From assembly GCA_934691925.1 (NCBI GenBank), contig CAKUTI010000022.1, forward strand, positions 1 to 34,702: a stretch of 34,702 nucleotides of DNA. The letters are read 5' to 3'. The notes beneath the pieces are model-generated. The model saw nothing but the letters and a program-made list of their open reading frames with translations. It made no database searches and was not told the origin of the DNA. The position numbers and the translations under genes are program-made. The stretch is from an uncultured Treponema sp. GTDB taxonomy: Bacteria > Spirochaetota > Spirochaetia > Treponematales > Treponemataceae. This document shows positions 7,667 through 15,231 of this stretch, piece after piece (position 1 is the stretch's first letter; each line of letters begins with the position of its first letter).

Positions 7667-9109
7667 ATGAAACTTTATTCGAGATTACAGGTTATTAAAT
7701 CCGCTTTTTTGGGACTTGCGGCGGGAGTTGCGCTTGCGGCGGTGGCTTTTGTTTTTCTGGCAAAATCGGAGAAAGAAGTTAAGCATGACACTCAGATTGA
7801 GCTTGCCGGAAAATCTGACGGAAATGCTGAAAATGATAATCCGGCGAAAAAGATTTCAGAATTCGGAAAATCTTCTGAAACCGCTTCCGAAAAGTCTTCG
7901 CAGGCAGTTTCAGAAAATTCCGGCGCAAAGAAAATTGATGACAGAATTTTTGATGAGAACGCTTACACGGTCGCTTCAAAAGGCCAAAATCAGAGTTTTG
8001 ATTCGTTTTACACGCAGGACGAGCAGCAGAATATTTCAGTCTATGAAAAATGCAACGAGGCGGTTGTTAACATCACGACTCAGGTGATGGGCGTGAACTG
8101 GTTTTTGGAGCCTGTAGTGCAGGACGGAGGCTCTGGCTCAGGCTCGATAATCGACAAGCGCGGTTACGTTGTAACAAACGTGCATGTAATTTCAAACGCA
8201 AGCAAAATAAACATCTCGCTTGCAGACGGCTCGAGCTACGAGGGAACTGTAATCGGAAAAGACGTTGAAAGCGACATTGCGGTTATAAAGTTCGACCCGC
8301 CGGACAACATTCAGCTAAAGACAATCGATTTCGGCGACAGCGAAAAGCTTAAAGTCGGGCAGAAAGTAATAGCAATTGGAAATCCGTTCGCGCTCGAGCG
8401 CACAATGACAACAGGAATAATTTCGGGGCTTGGCCGGCCGATTCAGGAAAGCACAAACGTCATCATCAGAAATATGATTCAGACGGACGCGGCAATCAAT
8501 CCTGGAAACTCGGGCGGACCGCTTTTAGACACGCGCGGAAAAATGGTCGGAATCAACACGATGATAATCTCAAATTCAGGAAGTTCGGCTGGAGTCGGAT
8601 TCGCAGTTCCTGTAAGCACGGCACGTCGGGTTGTTGAAGACTTGATAAAATACAAGAAAGTTCGGCGCGGTGTGCTGAAAATCAAGCCGGTTCAGATGAC
8701 TTCTTCAATCGCAAGATATGCAGGACTTAAAATCAATTACGGAATTCTCGTGAGCCAAGTTGAACGAGGCTCTGGCGCAGATTCGGCTGGAATTTTGGGC
8801 GGAACAGAGCAAGTTCAGTACGGAAGCCGATTCAATCCAACAACGATTTATCTCGGCGGAGACATAATCACGCAGATTGACAATATTTCAGTCCGAACTT
8901 ACGCAGACTACACGAGCGCACTTGAAGCAAAACGCCCGGGCGACGCTGTTACAATCACAGTTTACAGAAACGGCGAATTCAAAAAGCTGAAAACAATTCT
9001 TGACGGAACTGATGACACAAGCGGAAGCAGCAGAATAACCGAAAGAAGCTCAAACAGAACAATTCAGCCAAGCGACAGCGCAACGAGCGGAAAAAGCTCG
9101 ACTTTATAA
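7667..9109 (+). CDS. HtrA/DegP-type trypsin-like serine protease with PDZ domain
   Basis: This envelope protease is predicted to degrade or chaperone misfolded exported proteins. The 480-residue chain begins with a membrane anchor (residues about 8-30, SAFLGLAAGVALAAVAFVFL) and a Ser/Lys/Glu-rich linker to about residue 120. The protease domain contains His173 (VVTNVHVIS), Asp203 (ESDIAVIKF) and the nucleophile Ser282 in INPGNSGGPLLD, a complete triad. One PDZ domain follows (about residues 345-445: YGILVSQVERGSGADSAGI, then GGDIITQIDN). The tail is Ser/Thr-rich. A lipase gene starts 4 nt after its stop and EarP overlaps the lipase, so the three are likely one operon. The start is fixed by the adjacent TATAAT and lack of alternatives. 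Confidence 0.93.
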   Translation: MKLYSRLQVIKSAFLGLAAGVALAAVAFVFLAKSEKEVKHDTQIELAGKSDGNAENDNPAKKISEFGKSSETASEKSSQAVSENSGAKKIDDRIFDENAYTVASKGQNQSFDSFYTQDEQQNISVYEKCNEAVVNITTQVMGVNWFLEPVVQDGGSGSGSIIDKRGYVVTNVHVISNASKINISLADGSSYEGTVIGKDVESDIAVIKFDPPDNIQLKTIDFGDSEKLKVGQKVIAIGNPFALERTMTTGIISGLGRPIQESTNVIIRNMIQTDAAINPGNSGGPLLDTRGKMVGINTMIISNSGSSAGVGFAVPVSTARRVVEDLIKYKKVRRGVLKIKPVQMTSSIARYAGLKINYGILVSQVERGSGADSAGILGGTEQVQYGSRFNPTTIYLGGDIITQIDNISVRTYADYTSALEAKRPGDAVTITVYRNGEFKKLKTILDGTDDTSGSSRITERSSNRTIQPSDSATSGKSSTL

Positions 9110-9113
9110 TTTT

Positions 9114-11291
9114 GTGAAAAAAATGAAGAAGCATTTTATTTTTGCCGCGTTGTTTTTTTTCGGAATTTCCGCGTTTTGTGACAATCTTGAATTTTCAGTG
9201 AAAGGACTCGTTACAGAATCAAAAAATCCTGTAAAAATCGAAACTGAATGGAAAGACGACTGGTTTTCCAGCGGCTCGGCATTTTCATACAATCACAAAA
9301 TCGCGCGGATTGCGGCAATTTTAGCAACAGTCTCCTACACCGACGTTGAAGATTTTCCTGACACAAATTTAATGCTTGAAAGCTACAAAACGCTCGGAAT
9401 CAAAGAAAGCGAGATGGAATTTCATTACGACTTGGATTATTCCGTTCCGACGCTCGGAGACAATCAGGCGGCGTTCAGTTTCGCATCAAAAAAATTAAAA
9501 CCGGCTTCTAATTCTGGAAGCGTAACCAAAAATCTCGTTTTCGTCGTGATTCGAGGCACTCCCTTAAACGCGAACGAATGGATTTCAAACCTTGCAATCA
9601 GCGATTCAACAAAACAGAATTCGATAATCCACGAAGGCTTCTACAAAACGATGCAGCAAGTTCACAATGCGCTGATTTACTATCTTTTAAAGCAAAAAAT
9701 CGACCCGGACGAGACAAGTTTTTTAATCACAGGACACAGCCGGGGAGCCGCGGTCGCAAATCTTTTGGGAGCGACTCTTTCAAACGAGAAAATTTTCGAC
9801 ACTTCAAAAATCTTCACCTACACTTTCGCCGCCCCGAACGTTAGCCAGGAAGCTGACATTTCCGCGCCGAAATACAATTTCATCTGGAACATCGTAAACG
9901 GCGAAGATATTGTTCCGACCGTTCCGCCAAACAGAAACAACTGGAAATTCGGAAAATACGGAAAAACTTTAACTCTCGTGAACCGCTGGACTTGCGACAA
10001 AAATCTTTACGATGAAAATTATTATCCGAAGATGAATAGGATTTACTCAAAATTCCTTCTTCGCGACTATTGTCCGTTCAAAAATGGAACTTTCGTTCAG
10101 TCGCAGATTTCGCGCGTTCTCACAGGAATTTATCCTGACGTGACTTCTTATTACAACGGAAAATTCAAGCTAAGAAACACGGCAGAAAAAATAATGTGGA
10201 AAGTTTTTCCGCCGTCATCAGAAGAAATAAACAAGCAGGTTGAAAATCAGAAGCGAAGTCTTTTCCAAAATATCAGCAATAAAATCAACAATCAGACGGA
10301 AGGTCTCGTTGACTACGTGAAAAATGCGTTTGTCGATATGCACGCGAGCGAAACTTATCTTTCGTGGCTTCTTTCTCTTGATGCAAGCGAAGTTTTCTCG
10401 AATCTTGGAAGCGTTCAGCTTGTTCTAAACGGATATTACGAATGTGCGGTTTTTGATATGGAAGGAAATCTTCTTGCCCGGATTATCGACGGAATTCCGC
10501 AGTACAAAGACATAAAAGTTCCGATTGCCGCAATGCCGCTTCCAGCAAAAAAAACAGCGATTGGATTTCCGCTGAACGAAGATTTTGAAGTCGTGATTTA
10601 CAAGCCGAGCCTTGTTCCAACGAGGATTTCCGCAAAAATTGAAGATTATGACTCGCAAGGTCATCTGATTTTTACCGAAGAAAAACAGAATTTTTATCCA
10701 AGAAGCGGACTTGCGCTGGCTTTCAAAGCGGGAAAAATCTTAAACACGAATTACGAGCTTGAAATTTCAAAAATCAAGGGAAAAAATCTAAAAGAAAAAG
10801 TTGAAAGCGGCGAGCTAAGGCAGGAAGACATTTTCAGATTCAAGCCGGAATTCAGCATGGATATTGACAAGAATTTAAATTTCGGGGCAACTTTCGGCAC
10901 AAAAATGATTTACGGAAGCGCGCTGCTCTCACAAAAATGCGGATATTTCGGCGATTCGCTCAGCTTTGCTCCAGGAATCGGACATCAAAATTATCTTTAC
11001 GGAAACATTATGTTCAATTCGGAAATTTTCGGACGCTGCGTCTGGATTTTTGACGAAAACAAAAGAAACGGCTATGAAAAATTCAGCTTTATTCCAGAAG
11101 CGAGATTTTCAGTCTCGTTCCAGCCGTTCCATCATTTTGAGATTTTTGCGGCAGGCGTTTTTGATTTCAGCGTTGACGGCTTTAACGGCGGATATTTCAA
11201 AAGCGAAATCCAGAAAAACAAAATCGGAAAAATAAATCTCGGCGACTCGTTCAAAATCGTCCCGACAATCTGCTTTGGAGTGAAACTTTGA
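9114..11291 (+). CDS. Secreted class 3 lipase-family protein with a long C-terminal beta-rich region
   Basis: It is predicted to hydrolyse ester bonds of lipids outside the cytoplasm. The start is GTG 9114 (or ATG 9123), giving a signal peptide ending near SAFCDN. The lipase core spans about residues 40-330: NLVFVVIRGTPLNANEW with the oxyanion region, and the nucleophile elbow TGHSRGAAVANLLG with Ser209. IVNGEDIVPTVPP probably carries the catalytic Asp. A middle domain of unknown type follows. The last 160 residues have alternating hydrophobic/polar strands (for example YGSALLSQKCGYFGDSLSF), ending in ICFGVKL, which resembles an outer-membrane barrel. The total of 725 residues is long for a class 3 lipase. 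It sits between an HtrA protease and EarP. Confidence 0.8.
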   Translation: MKKMKKHFIFAALFFFGISAFCDNLEFSVKGLVTESKNPVKIETEWKDDWFSSGSAFSYNHKIARIAAILATVSYTDVEDFPDTNLMLESYKTLGIKESEMEFHYDLDYSVPTLGDNQAAFSFASKKLKPASNSGSVTKNLVFVVIRGTPLNANEWISNLAISDSTKQNSIIHEGFYKTMQQVHNALIYYLLKQKIDPDETSFLITGHSRGAAVANLLGATLSNEKIFDTSKIFTYTFAAPNVSQEADISAPKYNFIWNIVNGEDIVPTVPPNRNNWKFGKYGKTLTLVNRWTCDKNLYDENYYPKMNRIYSKFLLRDYCPFKNGTFVQSQISRVLTGIYPDVTSYYNGKFKLRNTAEKIMWKVFPPSSEEINKQVENQKRSLFQNISNKINNQTEGLVDYVKNAFVDMHASETYLSWLLSLDASEVFSNLGSVQLVLNGYYECAVFDMEGNLLARIIDGIPQYKDIKVPIAAMPLPAKKTAIGFPLNEDFEVVIYKPSLVPTRISAKIEDYDSQGHLIFTEEKQNFYPRSGLALAFKAGKILNTNYELEISKIKGKNLKEKVESGELRQEDIFRFKPEFSMDIDKNLNFGATFGTKMIYGSALLSQKCGYFGDSLSFAPGIGHQNYLYGNIMFNSEIFGRCVWIFDENKRNGYEKFSFIPEARFSVSFQPFHHFEIFAAGVFDFSVDGFNGGYFKSEIQKNKIGKINLGDSFKIVPTICFGVKL

Positions 11292-12487
11292 ACAAGCAAA
11301 ACATTTTGATTTTATGCAAGGTTGTCGATAATTTTGGCGACATCGGCGTTGTCTACAGGCTCGCAAAGGCTTTGTGCGACTTGCGGTCTGAACTTCATCT
11401 GACTTTGGCGGTCAGCAATCTTGAAACTTTCTCGGCGATGGCAAAATCCGTTGACAAGTCGAAGAAAATACAGAATTTTAGCTACAAAAATAAAAACGGC
11501 GAAATCTCAACTTGGAAAATCGTTGATTGGAATCTCGACATTTCAAATGATAATGAAAATTGCGAAGCCGAAAAAATCGCGCGAGAGAACCAGATTATTC
11601 TTGAATGTTTTCAGTGCGGCCGCCCGGAATGGCTTGAAAATGTTCTTTTTGGCGACGGTTTTAATCAAAATGTTCAGATTATAAACATCGATTATCTGAC
11701 AGCCGAAGAGTACGCCGACGATTTTCACCTTTTAAGAAGCGGAACAAGAAAAACTTGTGTAAAAAAAATTTTCTTTATGCCCGGATTTACTAAAAAAACT
11801 GGCGGACTGATTTTCAGCGAAGAAAAAAAACTGACTGACGCGAAACTTTTTGAAAAACTAAACGGCTCAAATTCAGATTTCAAGATTTCTTTTTTTGCAT
11901 ACGAGCGCGACTGCACGCCGATTGTGAACGCAATTTCAGAATTTCAGGCAGAAAAACAGCGTAAAAAAAACTTTTCTGTCTGCGTTTTTGTCGCGGCAGG
12001 AAAAAGTTTTTCGCCTTTTATGAGCGCGTACGAAAAAGCCGGGAAACCGTTCAAAATCGTAGAGCTTCCATTTTTGCAGCAGGAAGAATGGGATTTTCTT
12101 TTGACGAAAATGGATTTTAACTTTGTACGCGGTGAGGACTCTCTTTCGCGTGCCGCGCTTTCTGGAATTCCTTACATCTGGAACGCATACATTCAAGATG
12201 ATGATTATCAGCTTGTAAAAGTCGGCGCGCTTCTCGAAAGAATGAAGCCTTTTTTCCAAGATGATGATTTTGAGCTGATTAAAAACAGCTGGAAAAACTA
12301 CAATCAGAAGAAATTTTCTTCCGAAGAAGTCCTAGAAAAGCAGAAATCGCTTTTGAAAAGTCTTCTTTTGTTTTCTTCCAACAGCGAAACTTTCAAAAAT
12401 TCCTTCTCAGCATATTCAAAAAATTTAAAATCAAACGGAAACCTTGCGGAACATCTTTTGGAATACATAGAGACGATAAATTTTTAA
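11288..12487 (+). CDS. earP: EarP, EF-P arginine rhamnosyltransferase
   Basis: EarP transfers rhamnose from dTDP-rhamnose to an Arg at the tip of elongation factor P, activating it for rescue of polyproline stalls. The 399-residue chain shows family landmarks in order: VVDNFGDIGVVYRLAKAL with Asp14 and Asp18, NIDYLTAEEYADDFHLL, KIFFMPGFTKKTGGLIFSEE, PFLQQEEWDFLLTKMDFNFV, and the nucleotide-sugar site RGEDSLSRAALSGIPYIW with Glu283. The start is TTG 11288, overlapping the lipase stop as TTGA, with GGAG 7 nt upstream. The substrate gene efp lies 930 bp downstream and carries Arg at position 32, which supports the call. The pair is separated by a tandem array and an AT-rich gene. Confidence 0.92.
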   Translation: MNKQNILILCKVVDNFGDIGVVYRLAKALCDLRSELHLTLAVSNLETFSAMAKSVDKSKKIQNFSYKNKNGEISTWKIVDWNLDISNDNENCEAEKIARENQIILECFQCGRPEWLENVLFGDGFNQNVQIINIDYLTAEEYADDFHLLRSGTRKTCVKKIFFMPGFTKKTGGLIFSEEKKLTDAKLFEKLNGSNSDFKISFFAYERDCTPIVNAISEFQAEKQRKKNFSVCVFVAAGKSFSPFMSAYEKAGKPFKIVELPFLQQEEWDFLLTKMDFNFVRGEDSLSRAALSGIPYIWNAYIQDDDYQLVKVGALLERMKPFFQDDDFELIKNSWKNYNQKKFSSEEVLEKQKSLLKSLLLFSSNSETFKNSFSAYSKNLKSNGNLAEHLLEYIETINF

Positions 12488-12504
12488 GGAGACACCTATT
12501 TCAG

Positions 12505-12658
12505 ACTAAAGGAATACTTCCTAAGGACTAAAGGTATACTTCCTAAGGACTGAAGGTATACTTCCTAAGGACTGAAGGTATACTTCCTTAGGGTCTTAGG
12601 AAGCCTTACTTCAGCTCTTAGGTATACTTCCTTCAGGACGAAGGTATGCTTCCTTCAG
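12505..12658. repeat. Tandem array of seven 22-bp units
   Basis: Seven head-to-tail units of exactly 22 bp start at 12505, 12527, 12549, 12571, 12593, 12615 and 12637. Units 1-4 are nearly identical (core AAGGTATACTTCCT plus AAGG or TAGG), unit 5 is the most diverged, and units 6-7 end in CCTTCAG. Units contain dyads such as GAAGG/CCTTC around a TATACTT or TATGCTT centre, and CCTAAGG at the end of one unit pairs with CCTTAGG at the end of unit 4. No reading frame of interest crosses it. It begins 17 nt after the earP stop. Confidence 0.9.
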
Positions 12659-12719
12659 TTTTTGAACCGAAAAATGCGAAACTAGAGGAAGAATTATAAA
12701 TATAAACGAGAAAAAACAT

Positions 12720-13268
12720 ATGAAAGTAATTTTTTTAGATATAGACGGAGTTTTGAATGTAAAAAATTGGCACGAGAAAAAGAGCCATTTCTTTATAGAC
12801 AAAGACAAAGCGAAATTGCTTGCTAAACTTATAAAAGAAACAAATTCAAAAGTAATTTTGTCATCGTCTTGGCGAGAGCCTTATTTTGATGAAATAGTTT
12901 CAAATGCCAATGGAAATGTTATCAGTGAAGCCCATAAAATTTTTAATAAATATAAAATTCCAGTAGTTGATAAAACACCGTCTTATAAAACAAGAGAGGA
13001 TGAAATAATCAGTAAAATTGTAGAATACAATTTAGATAGTTATGTTGTTTTTGATGATAAGCTTCTTGATTTGCCGAATGTAATACAGACAAATCAAGAG
13101 GTCGGCTTGACTGAAAAAGATATAGCGAAAGCATTAGAAATTTTATCCTATCCATCTTATTCAACACTGGAAGATATAAAGAAGATAAAGGCTGAAAAAG
13201 AATGTTATGATTTTCTAAATAACTATGGCGTTTTTGTTAATCCTGCCAAACAACAAATTCAAAGATAG
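12720..13268 (+). CDS. HAD-like hydrolase domain protein (Swiss-Army-Knife HAD type)
   Basis: The 182-residue product has the HAD phosphotransfer signature: FLDIDGVLN at residues 5-13 with the two catalytic Asp, SSSWR at about residues 48-52, and VVFDDKLLDLP with acidic motif residues near residues 108-118. This compact form with SSSWR and DD resembles the HAD domains described in Swiss-Army-Knife RNA-repair proteins, so a nucleic-acid-end or small-molecule phosphatase role is possible. Base composition looks more AT-rich than the flanking genes, with many ATA, AAA and AAT codons. Together with the repeat array upstream this suggests acquired DNA. TATAAA boxes lie at 12695-12706; a Shine-Dalgarno is weak. 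It splits earP from efp. Confidence 0.72.
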   Translation: MKVIFLDIDGVLNVKNWHEKKSHFFIDKDKAKLLAKLIKETNSKVILSSSWREPYFDEIVSNANGNVISEAHKIFNKYKIPVVDKTPSYKTREDEIISKIVEYNLDSYVVFDDKLLDLPNVIQTNQEVGLTEKDIAKALEILSYPSYSTLEDIKKIKAEKECYDFLNNYGVFVNPAKQQIQR

Positions 13269-13417
13269 CAATAAAATCAACAATACTGAGGCTCTATACT
13301 TTTTCAGGAAGTCTAATAAAAACAGCCTTAATTTCATCTCTTGTGCCGATATTGAAATCTTCCCCAAAAAACAATATCATATATAGATAAAAGCTTAATT
13401 TTTTTGAGGTAATTTCT

Positions 13418-13987
13418 ATGTTGATGACAAACGAAATTAAAGTTGGAACAGCCTTCATGTACGAAGGTTCACCTCTTATCGTACAGAAGATGCTTGGACA
13501 GAAATCTGGCCGTCAGGGAATGGTTACAAAACTCCGCGTTGCAAATATTGTTACAGGAAGCACAATGGACTTGGGTCTTGACGCAGGAGAAAAATTTGAT
13601 GAAGTTGACCTTGTTGAAAAGACAGTAAAACTTTCTTACATTGACGGCGACGAATATCACTTCCTCGATCAGGAAACTTATGATGATATTTCTTTGAGCA
13701 AAGACTATCTTGGCGACAACGCTGGCTATATTTCTCCAGATGATGACTACGATGTAAAAGTTACATATTACGAAGGAAAGCCAGTTGGAGTTCGCCTTCC
13801 AATTCAGGTAACACGCACAATCACATACTGCGAGCCAGGAATCAAGGGCGATACTTCTGGAAAATCAACAAAACCAGCGACTTTGGATACAGGAATTGAA
13901 GTAAAAGTTCCTTTGTTCTGCAACACAGACGACAAAATCGTAATCGACACACGCGACGGCTCATTCGTAGAGCGCGCAAAGAACTAA
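13418..13987 (+). CDS. efp: Elongation factor P, arginine-tipped (rhamnosylated type)
   Basis: EF-P binds the ribosome between the P and E sites and relieves stalling at consecutive prolines. The 189-residue chain shows all three beta-barrel domains, with LSYIDGDEYHFLDQETYDDI in domain II and IKGDTSGKSTKPATLDTG in domain III. The modification loop reads QKSGRQG, so the tip is Arg32, the same residue and numbering as the rhamnosylated Pseudomonas EF-P; the Lys-type PGKG loop is absent. The start at 13418 has GAGGT 7 nt upstream; ATG 13424 is too distant. A strong terminator follows. With earP in the same window the modification system appears complete apart from dTDP-rhamnose synthesis. Confidence 0.95.
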   Translation: MLMTNEIKVGTAFMYEGSPLIVQKMLGQKSGRQGMVTKLRVANIVTGSTMDLGLDAGEKFDEVDLVEKTVKLSYIDGDEYHFLDQETYDDISLSKDYLGDNAGYISPDDDYDVKVTYYEGKPVGVRLPIQVTRTITYCEPGIKGDTSGKSTKPATLDTGIEVKVPLFCNTDDKIVIDTRDGSFVERAKN

Positions 13988-14018
13988 TTTTTTTAGTTTT
14001 CCTAAAATAAATGAAAAT

Positions 14019-14063
14019 GCGCTGGCAACAGATTTTTTTTCTGTCAGCCAGCGCGTTTTTTTT
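14019..14063. terminator. Strong bidirectional terminator between efp and the thioesterase gene
   Basis: GCGCTGGC (14019-14026) pairs with GCCAGCGC (14047-14054), with inner CAGA/TCTG-like pairing and a T-rich loop, followed by GTTTTTTTT. A-rich sequence precedes it, so it could also serve the convergent minus-strand gene. Confidence 0.88.
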
Positions 14064-14179
14064 GTCTAAAAAAGAATCTCTTCCAGAGGAAATTCTTCAA
14101 ACGAATATTTTCTAAAAAAACGGACTGCGATTCCGATACAGAAATCTGCAAAAAATTCAAAATCGCAATCCATTAGTTT

Positions 14180-14947
14180 TTATTTCCAATAAAGCTCCGC
14201 TTCAAAAGAAACGCCTTCTTCCGTTTTTCCAATCATAACAAGTTTTTTCTCTTCATTATTAATATTTCCAAAAACTTCCATTTTCTGGCCGAGTTTTGCT
14301 TCTTTCGCATAATTCAGTCTAAAATCCGTGAACTGAATGTGCCGAAGCTGTTCAGGCAATGCATCTGCAATAAAGGCTCCGTACCTAGCATTGTTCGTGT
14401 GTCCGTTTCCGTCAATGTCAGAATATTTTATTACGCGCTCGTCCAAAAGCACAAGATTTTCCGGCTGCGGAATTTTTCCATATTTTAGGCAGTCGTGCTC
14501 AGTCTGCAAGTCTGTAGGCTCGCGCAAAGTGAAATTTTTTGTCGGAACAATTCTCCGGCTTTCAGGATTCACGATTATCCAAGAACTAAGCCCGCTGATA
14601 AGTTTTTCGCCTTTTGATTTCTCGTCCATGCTTTCAAACTCGTAAGCGCGCACAAGCTGAAGCGGCTCAGGCTTCTCTTCCCAAGTCCGCAAGACAAAAT
14701 GCTCGTTCTCGCGCGGCATTCTATGAAAACGGAAGCCCTGCCGACTAACAAGAATCGCGTAATTATTAGCTGTAAGCATATCGCGTCCCATTCCCTGCTG
14801 ATTATAATCCTCAACGGCAATGTCAGACGTGATTTGAAGCAAATTGTAAAGTGAAAGATTTTTCGAATCATTCGCCTCGCAAAAATAAACCATCGACTCA
14901 AAATTAAATTTGTTCTCGTCATCACGATAAACTTTGTATTCAGTCAT
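14180..14947 (-). CDS. Acyl-ACP thioesterase (FatA/acyl-ACP TE family)
   Basis: This cytoplasmic enzyme hydrolyses acyl-acyl carrier protein to release free fatty acid. The 255-residue protein has the double hot-dog layout of the family: DYNQQGMGRDML and AILVSRQGFRFHRMPRENE, then RTWEEKPEPLQLVRAYEF in the first half. The second half has the YSDIDGNGHTNNARYGAF motif, which holds the active-site Asp, Asn and His positions. AAGAGG lies about 6 nt before the ATG, so the start is secure. It stands alone on the minus strand, with the efp terminator on its 3' side. Chain-length specificity cannot be read from sequence. Confidence 0.9.
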   Translation of the reverse strand: MTEYKVYRDDENKFNFESMVYFCEANDSKNLSLYNLLQITSDIAVEDYNQQGMGRDMLTANNYAILVSRQGFRFHRMPRENEHFVLRTWEEKPEPLQLVRAYEFESMDEKSKGEKLISGLSSWIIVNPESRRIVPTKNFTLREPTDLQTEHDCLKYGKIPQPENLVLLDERVIKYSDIDGNGHTNNARYGAFIADALPEQLRHIQFTDFRLNYAKEAKLGQKMEVFGNINNEEKKLVMIGKTEEGVSFEAELYWK

Positions 14948-15141
14948 TTTTTCCTCTTAAAAAACACTTCGCTGCTTATCTGGCAAAGCCCATATTTTAT
15001 CTTTTCTATTTTAGACCATTTTTATTAAAAAAAGTTTCACTGTTGAACCGAAAAATAACGCTCGATACGCAGAAGCAATTTCTGTTTCAGTTTCAAATAT
15101 CACGGCTGCAACAAAATGTCAAACAACTTCGATTCAAAGCC

Positions 15142-15163
15142 AAGTTGCCATGGATGGCAACTT
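15142..15163. repeat. Perfect 9-bp hairpin with TGGA loop
   Basis: AAGTTGCCA-TGGA-TGGCAACTT. No T-run follows on either strand close enough for a classical terminator. It belongs to the CA(N)GGATG loop group and lies in the 284-bp spacer 14948-15231, which holds no gene. Confidence 0.7.
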
Positions 15164-15179
15164 TTACCAAACCATAACC

Positions 15180-15217
15180 GCGAGATTTTGAAAAAATCTC
15201 GCTTGGACAGGATGTCC
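15180..15217. repeat. Two adjacent hairpins downstream of the PP2C gene
   Basis: GCGAGATTTT-GAA-AAAATCTCGC (15180-15202) is a perfect 10-bp stem. It is followed 2 nt later by GGACA-GGA-TGTCC (15205-15217). They lie 15-52 nt beyond the minus-strand stop at 15232. The first could act as a terminator; the second carries the GGATG loop. Confidence 0.65.
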
Positions 15218-15231
15218 TAGAACATTCTGCT

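Noticed and set aside
13294..13380. Minus-strand 28-codon open frame upstream of efp (begins MILFFGEDFNIG)
   Set aside because: The peptide looks protein-like and could be a relic brought in with the HAD gene, but it is too short to support, has no Shine-Dalgarno and no recognised family.
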